13,804 nt of DNA. It comes from Amoebophrya sp. AT5.2 (taxonomy: Eukaryota; Sar; Dinophyceae; Syndiniales; Amoebophryaceae). The translations under genes were made by a program, and so were the position numbers. The notes beneath the pieces were generated by a model. That model searched no databases, was not told the origin of the DNA, and saw only the letters and a program-made list of their open reading frames with translations. The stretch spans positions 1-13,804 of the forward strand of contig RXOD01005489.1 of the NCBI GenBank assembly GCA_005223375.1, in the 5' to 3' direction. Within the stretch, counting starts at the first letter, position 1, and every line of letters begins with the position of its first letter. Of this stretch, positions 1 to 8,351 are shown piece by piece.

Positions 1-2
1 AT

Positions 3-2274
3 ACTACTACAACTTCCTCGACGTCGACGACAACCACAACCTCAATCAAAGTAGAGCCCTTGAGGGAGGTGGTCGAGAACTTCTCTAATGAGGTGGAGGC
101 CGTCACTGGCGGGACCGAGGAAGTAAGCGTAGGAATCGAGGAGGATGGGGAACCCACGACGGAGGAAACGATTGCGGGGGACGTTGGATTGGAAATCGAA
201 CTGCCGGCCGGCATGACGGCAGACGAGTTCGCGAACAATGCCGATGTCGCGTCGGGACTGCAGGAAGGCATTGCGTCAGGGCTTGGTGTGCCAATGGATG
301 ACGTTGAAGTCGTCGCGATCGACGTGCGCCAGCTGTCGGCTGCTTCCTCGTCGTTTCTAGAATCCGGAGCTAGTGTCGTAGCTGCGGAGCAGCCGGAGGA
401 AGTGGAAGGTTTAGCTTACCCCTTCGGGCGTAGGGAAGTACGAAGGTGGCGGAAGGAGGGTACACGCAGAGAACGGACTCGCCGGTTTCATCGTGCAACG
501 CACCCGCGGCGGGAAAGTGCTTCAGAAAGACCGTTCGTCCGCCGCTCAACATCAGCAGAAAAAGCCAGGAGGAAATTGGTGCGTCGACGACCCTCGCCCC
601 GGTGGTCGTCCCGGTGGGTCGCGCGAGAGCCAAGCGACCCAGTCGACGTCGAAAACTCGAACTCCCAAGTTCAAAAGAACAGCGCACAACTCGAAACGCG
701 GCGCAGGAAGTCTTCCACCAGTTTCGATGTTCAGTACACGGTTTCGATAGATCCGGACGACGCCAACGTCGCAGCCGCGGTCGAAACGGCGCAGTCGGAC
801 CCGCAGGGCACCGCCGCGAGTCTCGGCTCCGGCGTGACTTCTTCCCTGAGTAATGTTCCGGGCTTGAACGGGACGGTAACTGGCGTTGACGCGAGCGCCC
901 CCACGGTCACGGAGACGCTGGTCCTGCCCGCGGAGGGAACCGCGTCGGGCGCCAGTCCCTACCAAACGAGCATGACCGCGAAGTTTGAAGTCGACCTGCA
1001 GCTGGACAACGCAGACACATTGAGAACGGACGCAGAGAGACTCGTGATGCAGCAGTCGCTGGCACAACCGATCGGAACGGGCGTACTGGGGGCGTACGGG
1101 AGCTTAGCGGAAGAACACGGCACCTTGCTGGAAAACACCACCGGGGAAGTGATCAAGGTACGGCTAATGCTTGCTTGTGCTTCTACTTGAAAGGAGCAGG
1201 AAGGCTCTTCTTGATGGAGGTGCTGGGGCTGGAGAATATTGTTTTGACACGTATCAACCACGTCGTTGATGTTCACCTTGTTTTGTATGCGTACTATCTT
1301 CCTCGTCTGCTCATTTCTCGGATTATAGCACGATGTACTTGTACTTGTACTTGTACTTGTACTTGTACTTGTACTTGTACTTGTACTTGTACTTGTACTT
1401 GTACTTGTACTTGTACACCAACACCTCACCACACCAGTTGAATATTTCGTTGAGCATGGAAAGCTCGCTGGATGCCGACGTGGACGAGTCCGATTCGACT
1501 GCTCTTGCCGTGGACTCCTCCAGCAGCTTTCTGGAGGAAAGGCAATCGCCTCGTCTCTTGCAGCACGAGCGTCGCGCCGGAACCTTCGCAAGAAGACCTC
1601 GCATTGGGAGAGTACGATCTTCAGGGGTGAAAAGAAGAAGAACGAGGCGACTCGATAATTCTCCATCAGGGTTCAGAAAAGCGCGTGACTTAACAGCATT
1701 CGACCAGCGTGGAAGCCGGCACGGTTTACAGCAATTGCAAAATAAACGCAGTAAGCAGGAGGACGAGGCTACTGATTCCGGCGCGCTCCTTTTCCGGCAG
1801 CTCGACGTGACCTACACTCTCCACTGGAACGATACCCGCGTCCCTCCGGGCCTCGCCGCGATTTACGAGATCTACACCAAGTCGCCGGATTTTTCCGACG
1901 CGGTCGGCAGCGCCATGGTCGCTGCCATAAACGCCGCTGGGTTGGCCGTGGAAGCGACTTCCGCAACGCTAATCGGCGCCGCTATGGGGAATAGTGTGGA
2001 CGATGAGGATTATTCCGGATACCTCACAGATCCAGATTTGAACTACCTGGTCTCCTCAAGGTTTACCGGGATCGTGCACCATGGCCATGGGGCGCGGCAC
2101 AACCATACCAGCAGGGCCAGGGGTCTGAATGCGGACGAGACGGCATACCGCACCGAGCTCAGTGAAACGGCGTACGCAGGAGTCGTGTTTTTGGTAGTTC
2201 TCTTGATCCTCTTCCAGTGCACGCGCAGCTTCATGGCGAGCAAATCAGATTACGTGCGCGGGGAGGTGACGTGA
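3..2274 (+). CDS. Multi-module type I membrane protein, 5' partial, two exons
   Basis: The frame is open from the left edge, so the start and any signal peptide lie upstream. Model: join(<3..1157,1438..2274), 663 residues. The junction is phase 0 with canonical GT-AG ends and rejoins a domain across the intron. After a Thr/Ser-rich stretch there are four similar modules of about 55-65 residues, each a beta strand with alternating hydrophobics, one or two small-residue helices and a closing strand: nt ~180-345, ~720-894, ~978-1157 continuing to ~1460, and ~1798-1978. Modules 1 and 3 are followed by an SSSFLE motif (348-362, 1516-1536) and a strongly Arg-rich linker. A transmembrane helix at nt ~2170-2220 precedes a short cytoplasmic tail. 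The modules recall SEA-like repeats common in alveolate surface proteins, but I cannot name the family. Role in surface adhesion or shedding is inference. Part of the first Arg-rich linker (438-677) might be an unrecognised intron. Confidence 0.75.
1158..1437 (+). other. Intron (GT-AG, 280 nt) in the multi-module gene
   Basis: The donor reads AAG|GTACGG and the acceptor CACCAG|TTG. Removing it joins the frames at phase 0 and completes the third extracellular module (…GEVIK joined to LNISLS…). Reading through instead hits a stop at 1188-1190. The 3' third of the intron is filled by a GTACTT microsatellite, leaving only about 20 nt between the repeat and the acceptor. Confidence 0.8.
1335..1416 (+). 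repeat. Perfect (GTACTT)13.7 hexanucleotide microsatellite
   Basis: The array is 82 nt of uninterrupted GTACTT units inside the intron. It produces spurious long reading frames of alternating Tyr-Leu, Cys-Thr, Tyr-Lys or Ser-Thr on both strands, none of which should be annotated as protein. Each unit looks like the GTAC-type splice donors used elsewhere in this window. Confidence 0.97.
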
Positions 2275-3037
2275 GGCAGGAGAAGGCGGCGAAGCTATGT
2301 TGAAACCCATTCCAAGAAGGAATCGCCATCTGGTGCAGGATGAGGAAAAAGACGGATGATACATATCCGCGCCGTGGATAATAAGTGCGTTTCACATTCA
2401 CATACTTAAATTCACTTTCATCTCAGAACCAGGAGGCTAGGCAATCGGTAAGAGGACTGCTTCGTGAACAATTCAAGGACAAGAAGCAAACGGTACAGAG
2501 GAGGTGGAGAAAGAATCAACAAACCCTAAAAATTGGCATTGGGCTGCCTGGGCTCGGTTTCGCTTTCTATCTTGTTCGTGTCCATCTGGGGCCTTTCAAC
2601 TTGTAGTCTGGCTGTCCTCGTCGAAGGAACTACCAGAACGCTGTCGTCTGCCTCTGGATGAAAGACAGTTGGGGAGTGTGGATGGGGAAAATTGGGCGCG
2701 CCTTCTCGTCGCTTCGGAAGGATGGAGTTGGCTGGCATCACGTGCTTGCTCGGTCTTTTTGTTGAACTGCAGAAATACTACATCGTTCGCGAATGCTTTT
2801 CTCGGCTAAGGAACCATCGGGGAGTGCGTATTTCTTTTTCTTTGTTATCGCTTTTCGCCTTTGGCACAGTACTATCTCAGGCCCTCAGTTGAGTCTACGT
2901 CTCTTTAGTTTTTGTAGTTCGAGAAATGTCCTAGTCGTTCTCATAGTCGTACTCGTACTTGTACTTGTTTGCCCATCAATCTGCATCTCGACTACGACTT
3001 CACCACGGTGACGTCAAGCAAGCTCAAACTCAAAGCG
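2275..3037. other. Intergenic / possible 5' exon region, no firm gene
   Basis: This 763-nt stretch between the multi-module gene and the first MsrB-like gene probably holds a 3' UTR plus the 5' region of the next gene. Short open frames exist, for example an ATG at 2722 starting MELAGITCLLGLF, which looks weakly like a signal peptide. A GTACTA donor-like site at 2869 follows in the same frame. This could be an upstream exon of the MsrB-like gene that otherwise lacks a signal peptide, but no splice pairing can be proved. The short GTACTC/GTACTT array at 2949-2968 lies here. Confidence 0.4.
2949..2968 (+). repeat. Short degenerate GTACTT array
   Basis: About 3.3 units of GTACTC/GTACTT occur 70 nt before the proposed start of the first MsrB-like gene. 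This is the same hexamer that forms the long intronic microsatellite at 1335-1416. By analogy it may mark an intron here, which is inference. Confidence 0.7.
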
Positions 3038-3838
3038 ATGAGGATGAGGCGAGAGAACCTTGCGAAGGTCCCTTTTCTTCTGGCCTCGCAGCCGGACAGC
3101 TGTCTGCACGTACAGGCGATGGATGAACTTCATCAACGACAAAGAGTGCAGCCTGATGTGCAGCCATCATGTGCCTCCCCCGGGCCGCTGCGATGGGGAA
3201 GCTCGGTGACGATCGCGAACAACATCTGTTGCCACAGCACGGACAGCGCTGAATCTCAGGGCTATTTGACCACAGTCACCGACTTCAGTACTCCATTGTT
3301 TGATTTCTATGAATGTACTTATCCATCGTATCATAAATAATCTCTCACTTTCCTTCGTTGCAGTCGACGCAAACTCCATTCGGAGCTGAACTCACTACAA
3401 CGTACAGAGGCGGTGCTGGACGCTCACAGAAACGAGGAGAACGAGAACGGGCCCATCACGTTCTACGACGTGGTCACTGGCGACGCTTTGTTCAGAGCCC
3501 CAAAGGGCCGGAACTGGAAGGAGTTCGTCGCCGAGTCGGAGCACCATGGCTGGCCCTCCTTTCGGAACGCCGAGATTGTGGACGCGAGCACGTTGACGGG
3601 TGCAGTCAAATCGGGGACACAGGGCGAAGTAAGCAGCACCGCGGGGACGCACCTGGGCCACAACCTCCCCGACTCCAACGGCGATCGCTACTGCATCAAC
3701 CTGGTCTGTGTGGCGCACGTCCCGCCATCTGCATCTGGGGGCGCAACGTCCGGCACAAGTGGAACGACACTCGCAAACACGAAGCGCGATGGTTTAGGAC
3801 GAGGCGAAGACGATGAAGCCAGCATCAAGTGTTGCTAG
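3038..3838 (+). CDS. MsrB/SelR-like methionine-R-sulfoxide reductase, paralogue 1; 5' end uncertain
   Basis: Modelled as join(3038..3288,3364..3838), 241 residues. The C-terminal half carries the MsrB core: GWPSF (146-150), GTHLGH (178-183) and RYCIN (192-196). These match the Trp, two His, Arg, catalytic Cys and Asn known for MsrB, which reduces methionine-R-sulfoxide. The two CxxC zinc motifs usual in MsrB are absent: FRAP and STAG stand in their place. An N-terminal module has LRWG…TANNICC, shared with paralogue 2 (4756-5650). The ATG at 3038 is the first in frame but gives no convincing signal peptide, so a 5' exon may lie upstream. A second reading frame over ~3120-3165 is Cys-rich (KECSLMC), so an indel near the C-run at ~3176 is also possible. 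Whether this copy is functional is unsettled. Confidence 0.65.
3289..3363 (+). other. Short intron with non-canonical or ambiguous boundaries
   Basis: Read-through meets a TAA at 3338-3340, and the downstream exon is in the same frame, so an intron of length divisible by three is needed. A TTGCAG acceptor with a pyrimidine tract ends at 3363. The obvious GT at 3288 gives 76 nt and a shifted frame that stops at 3387. The CAGT repeated at both ends lets a 75-nt intron keep the frame, but then without GT-AG. The only nearby canonical, in-frame alternative is a 36-nt GT-AG intron, 3328-3363. Confidence 0.55.
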
Positions 3839-4755
3839 GGCGGGTACCGAGGAATCGGCAAGAAGAAGAACAAGAAGTAAGTAGAACTTTTTGAGCACGT
3901 CGTCGTGCGCCGTGGCGAGAGCGCCGGGTTGCACACCTTGAATTTGATTTGTTGTGTTTGGCGTCGACGTGACTCACAACGATAGTCTACCTCTACATAA
4001 GTAACATCGATTTTTCCAACCGTTAGTGGGTCCGCCACCTCCGCGGCCATGCTTTTTCATGTTCAAACCAGAAGCAACATGTCAGATTTAGCTTTTGCGG
4101 CCGAGGATGGACATGATGAGACTTATTAATGTGAGTTGGTTCAGATTCAGAACACTCTCACTCATCGACGGAGTATTTCGATCGATGGGGTAGTTCTTTG
4201 TTTCAGCCAGACTGGGGATCTTTTTAGAAGCGTTGAACTACTTGCTTCTGTATTCTACTGCAAGGGCCTACAGCATACAACAAGTGATGATGAGCAGAGC
4301 AGACAAGACAACGGGAAATTTCCGATGCGATTGCGAAATACAAGGTAAAGGGTTGATGTTCTTTTGCTTCTCCAAAATTGCGCGAAGGGCACCAAGGATG
4401 ATGCAGTATTCGGCTTCTATTGATGTAGCTTTCACGTTCTTCATGTTGATGATCAACATCAACATTTGATCCGGCCCCTGATCGTGCGTAGCCCTAGCTT
4501 TTATGCTGGACGAAAGATGACAGAGACGAGAGTTGCACAGGAGCAGGAGGTACCACAAGCTACCATCGGGTATGATATACCTGCGGTATTGCTATCATAT
4601 GCGAGTATTGAAACTGCAGATGCGCGCATACACAACGAACAGAGCAGTCCTGAAAATAAAGAAACCCTTGCTGCTCCGTCGCCGGTCGAGGACAGTCTTG
4701 CTTAACGTAAAGAATCAATCCATCGTTAGCTGCGAGGAAGCACCACGTGAAGAAA
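3839..4755. other. Intergenic region between the MsrB-like paralogues
   Basis: No open frame here resembles its neighbours: those at 4136-4348, 4233-4469 and 4466-4705 overlap one another in different frames and lack recognisable motifs, signal peptides or paralogues. The region is more AT-rich than the genes. It holds a 17-nt near-perfect palindrome at 4443-4459. I see no RNA gene. It presumably contains the 3' UTR of paralogue 1 and the promoter/5' UTR of paralogue 2. Confidence 0.5.
4443..4459. repeat. Odd palindrome (8-bp arms, 1-nt centre)
   Basis: ATGTTGAT and ATCAACAT are exact reverse complements around a single G at 4451. It directly follows GTTCTTCATGTT (4436-4447, overlapping), a 12-mer also found next to the intronic inverted repeat at 11314-11352. 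Confidence 0.7.
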
Positions 4756-5650
4756 ATGAAGGGCGGGAGGGTCGTGTGTCTACTTCACCGAGTGGCCCGG
4801 CTGCTGTGCCTCGCGTTATTCGGACCCGCATTGCAAAAACAGCAATCGGTAGCTGCCATTTACCCACGCGACGGTGTGGAGACGGCGACACTGACGAAAA
4901 TCTTCACCACGACAAAGCAGATGATGGCTCCGAACGCCTTCGGTACATGTGGGCAGAAAATGACCAAAGACCTGCGGTGGGGGTGCGACCTTCAGACGGC
5001 AAACAAGATTTGCTGCAACAACAGGCACAACGCGGAACATTCAGGCTACTACTTGCGGACGGATTTCCGTAACAAGAGAACGCGCCGCGTTTGCGTTGCC
5101 GTTAGCTTTTGTAGTTGATGTACAAAAATAAATCGCAATGCTCTGATGTCGCGCAGCCGCAGTCTCAGTCTCGCTAGCATTCATTCTTTTTTGTAGCTTA
5201 TCTTGTTTTTGGCAGCGACGTCATCATTCATCACATCCACATGTGTGTACTTTCTTGCAGTGGCGAGGAATTTTCATACTTTATCCATCGACACACACAG
5301 TGCTCCGCCCTGGTCCGACGGATAGGAAAGCGCCGCCGTCCGAAGAGAATCCGGTGCTCTTCTACGATGCGCAGGACCCGTCGAAGCTGCTCTTTCGTGC
5401 GCCCGTCGGGCGCAGCTGGACGGAATTCTTGGAGGAGTCCCGGCGCCACGGGTGGCCGTCGTTTCGGGACGCAGAGGTCGTGACTGAGTACGTTCGCGTG
5501 ATACCGGGGGGTGAGGTCGTGACAGAATTTGGGACCCACCTGGGCCACAACTTGCCCGATAAATACGGCAACCGATACTGTATCAACCTCGCCTGCGTCG
5601 CCGGCGACACTTCTGAGGAGGGAATATTACCGGGGGACGACGAAATATGA
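4756..5650 (+). CDS. Secreted MsrB/SelR-like methionine-R-sulfoxide reductase, paralogue 2
   Basis: Modelled as join(4756..5068,5262..5650), 233 residues. The ATG at 4756 opens a clear signal peptide (basic start, then hydrophobic LLCLALFGPAL to about residue 26), so the product should enter the secretory pathway. Residues ~65-104 form a small module with four Cys (GTCG, WGCD, ICC). The MsrB core follows: GWPSF (168-172), THLGH (196-200) and RYCIN (209-213) with predicted catalytic Cys211. As in paralogue 1, both zinc CxxC motifs are lost (FRAPVG and VTEFG instead), and no recycling Cys stands three residues before the active-site Trp. Regeneration may therefore use the N-terminal Cys module or another donor, which is inference. 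From the FYD motif onward the two paralogues align closely, apart from one short gap. Confidence 0.78.
5069..5261 (+). other. Intron with non-canonical boundary (~193 nt)
   Basis: The first exon ends at the same place as in paralogue 1, just after a TDF motif. GTAACA follows at 5069 and TTGCAG ends at 5260. Strict GT-AG removal (192 nt) gives a frame that stops within about 20 codons. Removing 193 nt (GT…AGT, equivalently TA…TG) restores the MsrB frame, with a 33-residue linker identical in length to that of paralogue 1. A canonical alternative is a donor at 5089 (GTTTGC), giving a 172-nt phase-0 intron and a linker seven residues longer. Confidence 0.55.
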
Positions 5651-5940
5651 GCGCGCTCCAAAGAACACAAGCAAAAGATAAAGAATGCTGAGCGGTCGGG
5701 CAATCGTTTACCGAAGCCAAACGGAGCACGACACTGTTTACGGCGTGTGCGAAGTCATCAGTATGTTTGTAGTGACGGTGTTCGTATCTATTTCTATTCG
5801 TGCCTATGCCTTCATCTGATAGAAAGATGTGTGTCGGATCGTTTTGTAGGGCGGAGGCGGAGCAGCCCCGTGGTGGTCGGCGATGCTCCTGATCATGCGT
5901 TTCATTTTGCAATTGCTCGGTTATTTCTTGTGCTTTATTC

Positions 5941-5987
5941 ATTAATTTATTTTCGAAGGCGATTATTAATTTATTTTCGAAGGCGAT
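5941..5987 (+). repeat. Two-copy 24-nt tandem repeat
   Basis: An AT-rich 24-nt unit (ATTAATTTATTTTCGAAGGC + GATT) at 5941-5964 is followed directly by a second copy at 5965-5987, identical over its first 23 bases. It looks like a recent slippage duplication in non-coding DNA. Confidence 0.95.
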
Positions 5988-6152
5988 GAGGCTGAGGACA
6001 CGGGCTCGGTGGGCTTGAGCACTCCGATGCAGGGCCAGGGGTGGGCATTGATAGGCGATTCTGAAGCTGCCTACTTGTTTCGCTTGATTCTATCCGTGGA
6101 TCATGAAGCGATGCGGATTCTGAAACTACTTAATCCGTGCTTGAAAAGAAAA

Positions 6153-6174
6153 CCATAAAGATCAGGCTTTATGG
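6153..6174. repeat. Perfect hairpin, 8-bp stem and 6-nt loop
   Basis: CCATAAAG and CTTTATGG pair perfectly around ATCAGG. A pyrimidine/C-rich run follows. The role is unknown; a 3' end or UTR structure is possible. Confidence 0.7.
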
Positions 6175-6491
6175 CACTCCCTTCCCCCCCGGCGCGATTG
6201 CAAATTGGTTCCTGAAGCTGAACAACAAGTAGACCGCGACGTTTACAAGAACAACAAGTAGCTGCTGCTCAGACCACAAGGACTTATAATTTTGAAGTCA
6301 TTTATTTTTATACGCTAGTCTTGATCCACATCCACTTCAACATTTTTGGACTTTCTCCGTCAAGGTCGACGTACCGTGAATACGTGTGCGACATTTGTTT
6401 TCCAAAATCCATAGCATTCATAACGTTTCGTAGGGGCAGCTGCACATCAACCACGACAAGGAAGTTGAATGACTGCAGAGGCGACCCCAGA

Positions 6492-7502
6492 ATGATAGTC
6501 TCTTTCCGCGCCCGCGAAGGTTTTGCCTTTGGCATCACGGAATTTCAACACGAGTCGGCGTTCCTGGCCGTTGCCGCGTTGCAGTTCCTCGCGGCGTGTT
6601 TGTTGGTGGTGGTGGTACCGGTCACGGAAGACTTCTCGAGCTCGAGCACGGTACATCAACTGAGGCGTGTGGAGGAAAGCCGAAGTCGGGTACTCACTTC
6701 CTCAGAAGGAGAAGTTGGCGCATCGTTGACAACGACCGAGCAAGCGGTGAGCGAGGAGGCCGTGCGCTATGTGTACCTCGCCTCTCTTCTGGGGTTTGCG
6801 CTAAACCACTTTTTCAGTCTTCACGAGGTGTCCAAATTCGCCTTCTACTTCTCCCGAAGGACGTTGACCGCCGAACAGATTTCCGATTCGTGTCCCAAAT
6901 CGCCGCCCCAGCGGGAGCTGCCAGAGGCCCTCGCGAGCTTCGCCGCCTGCATATTCCTCGCGGCCGCGGCGGTCGTCGACGTGATATATCCCGCCCCCTC
7001 AAGAACGAGCTACCACGCCTACCTCCTCGCCGGCACAGGCTGTTTTCTCCTTGTTTTCTCCACGTTCGCAAACGGCCTCTCGGTCGGGTGGGCGGGAACA
7101 CCTGGGAAGCTGGGTCTCGACGACCAGCTCGCTGTGTTGACCCTTGGCCTAAGGATGTGCGCATTCCACGCTTACGCAGTTGCAGCGGGCGCAGCCACGA
7201 ATTCGAGGTTCCTGCACAGCTTGGTCTTCATAGGCGCCTTAAGCGCAGTGGCGGCGCAGGCGAGTTATCTGTTTCTCGTTACAGTGAAGCACCGCGAACT
7301 TCGGATCCGGCGGAGCATGCGACAGAACTTGCTCGGAGGTGGAGCAGGGTCTTCGTCCTCAACCAACAGCGGCTTTCTCACTGCGGGCGAGGACGAACAG
7401 GATGAAATACAGGGCGCGAGCCTGCAGAGAAGCAGTGGAGGGGGCGGCGGTGCTGGGGCCGCGGGACTACGAATCTCACAGGAGAGAACGGGTGCAACGT
7501 GA
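6492..7502 (+). CDS. Orphan polytopic membrane protein (about six spans)
   Basis: A single-exon frame of 336 residues. The ATG at 6492 is the first in a frame that is open further upstream. Likely membrane segments are at residues ~22-44, 91-113, 147-166, 174-197, 212-235 and 241-264. A ~45-residue Ser/Glu-rich loop lies between the first two. His residues occur in or beside several spans (FALNHFFSLHEV, SYHAYLL, CAFHAYAV). The tail (265-336) begins Arg/Lys-rich, then becomes Ser/Gly-rich with an acidic patch (GEDEQDE), suggesting it is cytoplasmic. I do not recognise the family. Transport, sensing or scaffolding are all possible and none is supported by a motif. It stands alone on the + strand, with 800 nt or more on each side free of genes. 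Confidence 0.72.
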   Translation: MIVSFRAREGFAFGITEFQHESAFLAVAALQFLAACLLVVVVPVTEDFSSSSTVHQLRRVEESRSRVLTSSEGEVGASLTTTEQAVSEEAVRYVYLASLLGFALNHFFSLHEVSKFAFYFSRRTLTAEQISDSCPKSPPQRELPEALASFAACIFLAAAAVVDVIYPAPSRTSYHAYLLAGTGCFLLVFSTFANGLSVGWAGTPGKLGLDDQLAVLTLGLRMCAFHAYAVAAGAATNSRFLHSLVFIGALSAVAAQASYLFLVTVKHRELRIRRSMRQNLLGGGAGSSSSTNSGFLTAGEDEQDEIQGASLQRSSGGGGGAGAAGLRISQERTGAT

Positions 7503-8351
7503 GAGACGACCCAGGACAGAGGCACAACAAGGCATATTTGCGAGTATGAGATCCCGAATTCCATACCGCTGGCATTGCGGGCGGCGCCGTTGCGCGGTGG
7601 CCTAAACAAACGAAAAAGTAGAACTACGATAACAATTCGGGCAGATGATGGACTTGGCATATCAGTCGAGGTGCAACTACCACAGATGACAAAAAAGATC
7701 CACATCTTCAAAGCTCAACAACATCACTGATGAAGCTCCAGGCATTCTCCTCAGCAGCTGTACAACGGCCAGCAATATGTGGCTCAAGAGGAAGTGGCTT
7801 TCGGTTCATCAACAAACGCTGCTGCAATTATCGGTTGTGCATGCCGTCGCGGTATGAGGAGTCGTGGCTTTTGTCAGAGTTTTGGTCTGCTCGTAATAAA
7901 GCCCTCCTCGGTCGCTTTTTAGCCGCATCTAGGAGTAGGACCTCCTCGTTCTCGGTTGATGACGATTGCTGTCGGGAAGACATGTCGGTATACACTGCGT
8001 TTTGGAAAAGCTTCCACTTGTGGTCAGGGTTCTGATGCATGCTTCGTCGCGTTGCCGTTGATGTCACCGGCTTTGTCTCTTTCTCCATACCCTTGGCCGC
8101 GTCGGTTTTGTGGATTTCGCCATTGTAGTTGCGCCTCTGCAACCTGGTCCATCGATCCCCATTTATGTTTGGTCAAAAAATCGACGATGAACCTGTCTCT
8201 GATCACTAGCAGGACATACCCACGGCTACGACTATGTCTATGATTTAGCAGATAGAGGCTAATGCTACACCGAGTATCCCAACCGTCGCGTATCAGATTT
8301 TCAATTCAATATTAATTCTTGCTTCGCCTTCGACCTCGACGTCGAAATCGA
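7503..8351. other. Intergenic region, no supported gene
   Basis: The longest ATG frame (7730-8035, 101 codons) has no signal peptide, repeat or motif. It overlaps a similarly long antisense frame (7828-8142), so both look like chance. No tRNA or snRNA fold was recognised. The stretch probably carries the 3' UTR of the membrane-protein gene and the 5' region of the next. Confidence 0.45.

Larger units (their letters stand above)
5651..6491. other. Intergenic region with small direct and inverted repeats
   Basis: This 841-nt stretch has no convincing gene. It contains a 24-nt tandem duplication (5941-5987), a perfect 8-bp hairpin (6153-6174) followed by a C-run, and two copies of GAACAACAAGTAG about 30 nt apart (6220-6232, 6249-6261). 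The frame of the following gene stays open upstream to 6222 but has no ATG before 6492, so this part is taken as 5' UTR. Confidence 0.5.

Noticed and set aside
552..1067. 171-codon antisense frame and other antisense frames under the first gene
   Set aside because: They are shadows of a GC-rich coding exon, with no signal peptide, motif or repeat of their own.
1335..1416. Regular array as a CRISPR or telomere-like repeat
   Set aside because: It has no spacers, the unit is 6 nt, and it lies inside an intron. It is a simple microsatellite.
1175..1604. Frames coding for runs of Tyr-Leu, Cys-Thr, Ser-Thr or Tyr-Lys on both strands
   Set aside because: They are translations of the intronic GTACTT microsatellite; only the sequence from 1438 onward is coding.
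2385..2606. Short frame after the first gene
   Set aside because: It starts at a non-ATG codon or internal Met, has no motif, and overlaps another frame of similar length.
4136..4705. Several overlapping frames of 70-96 codons between the MsrB-like genes
   Set aside because: They compete with one another on both strands and have no signal, motif or paralogue.
6153..6174. Hairpin as a bacterial intrinsic terminator
   Set aside because: The genes are intron-bearing and eukaryotic, and no T-run follows the stem.
7730..8142. 101-codon + frame and 104-codon antisense frame in the same place
   Set aside because: Neither has recognisable features, and the antisense one lacks an ATG at its start. 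Chance frames are more likely.
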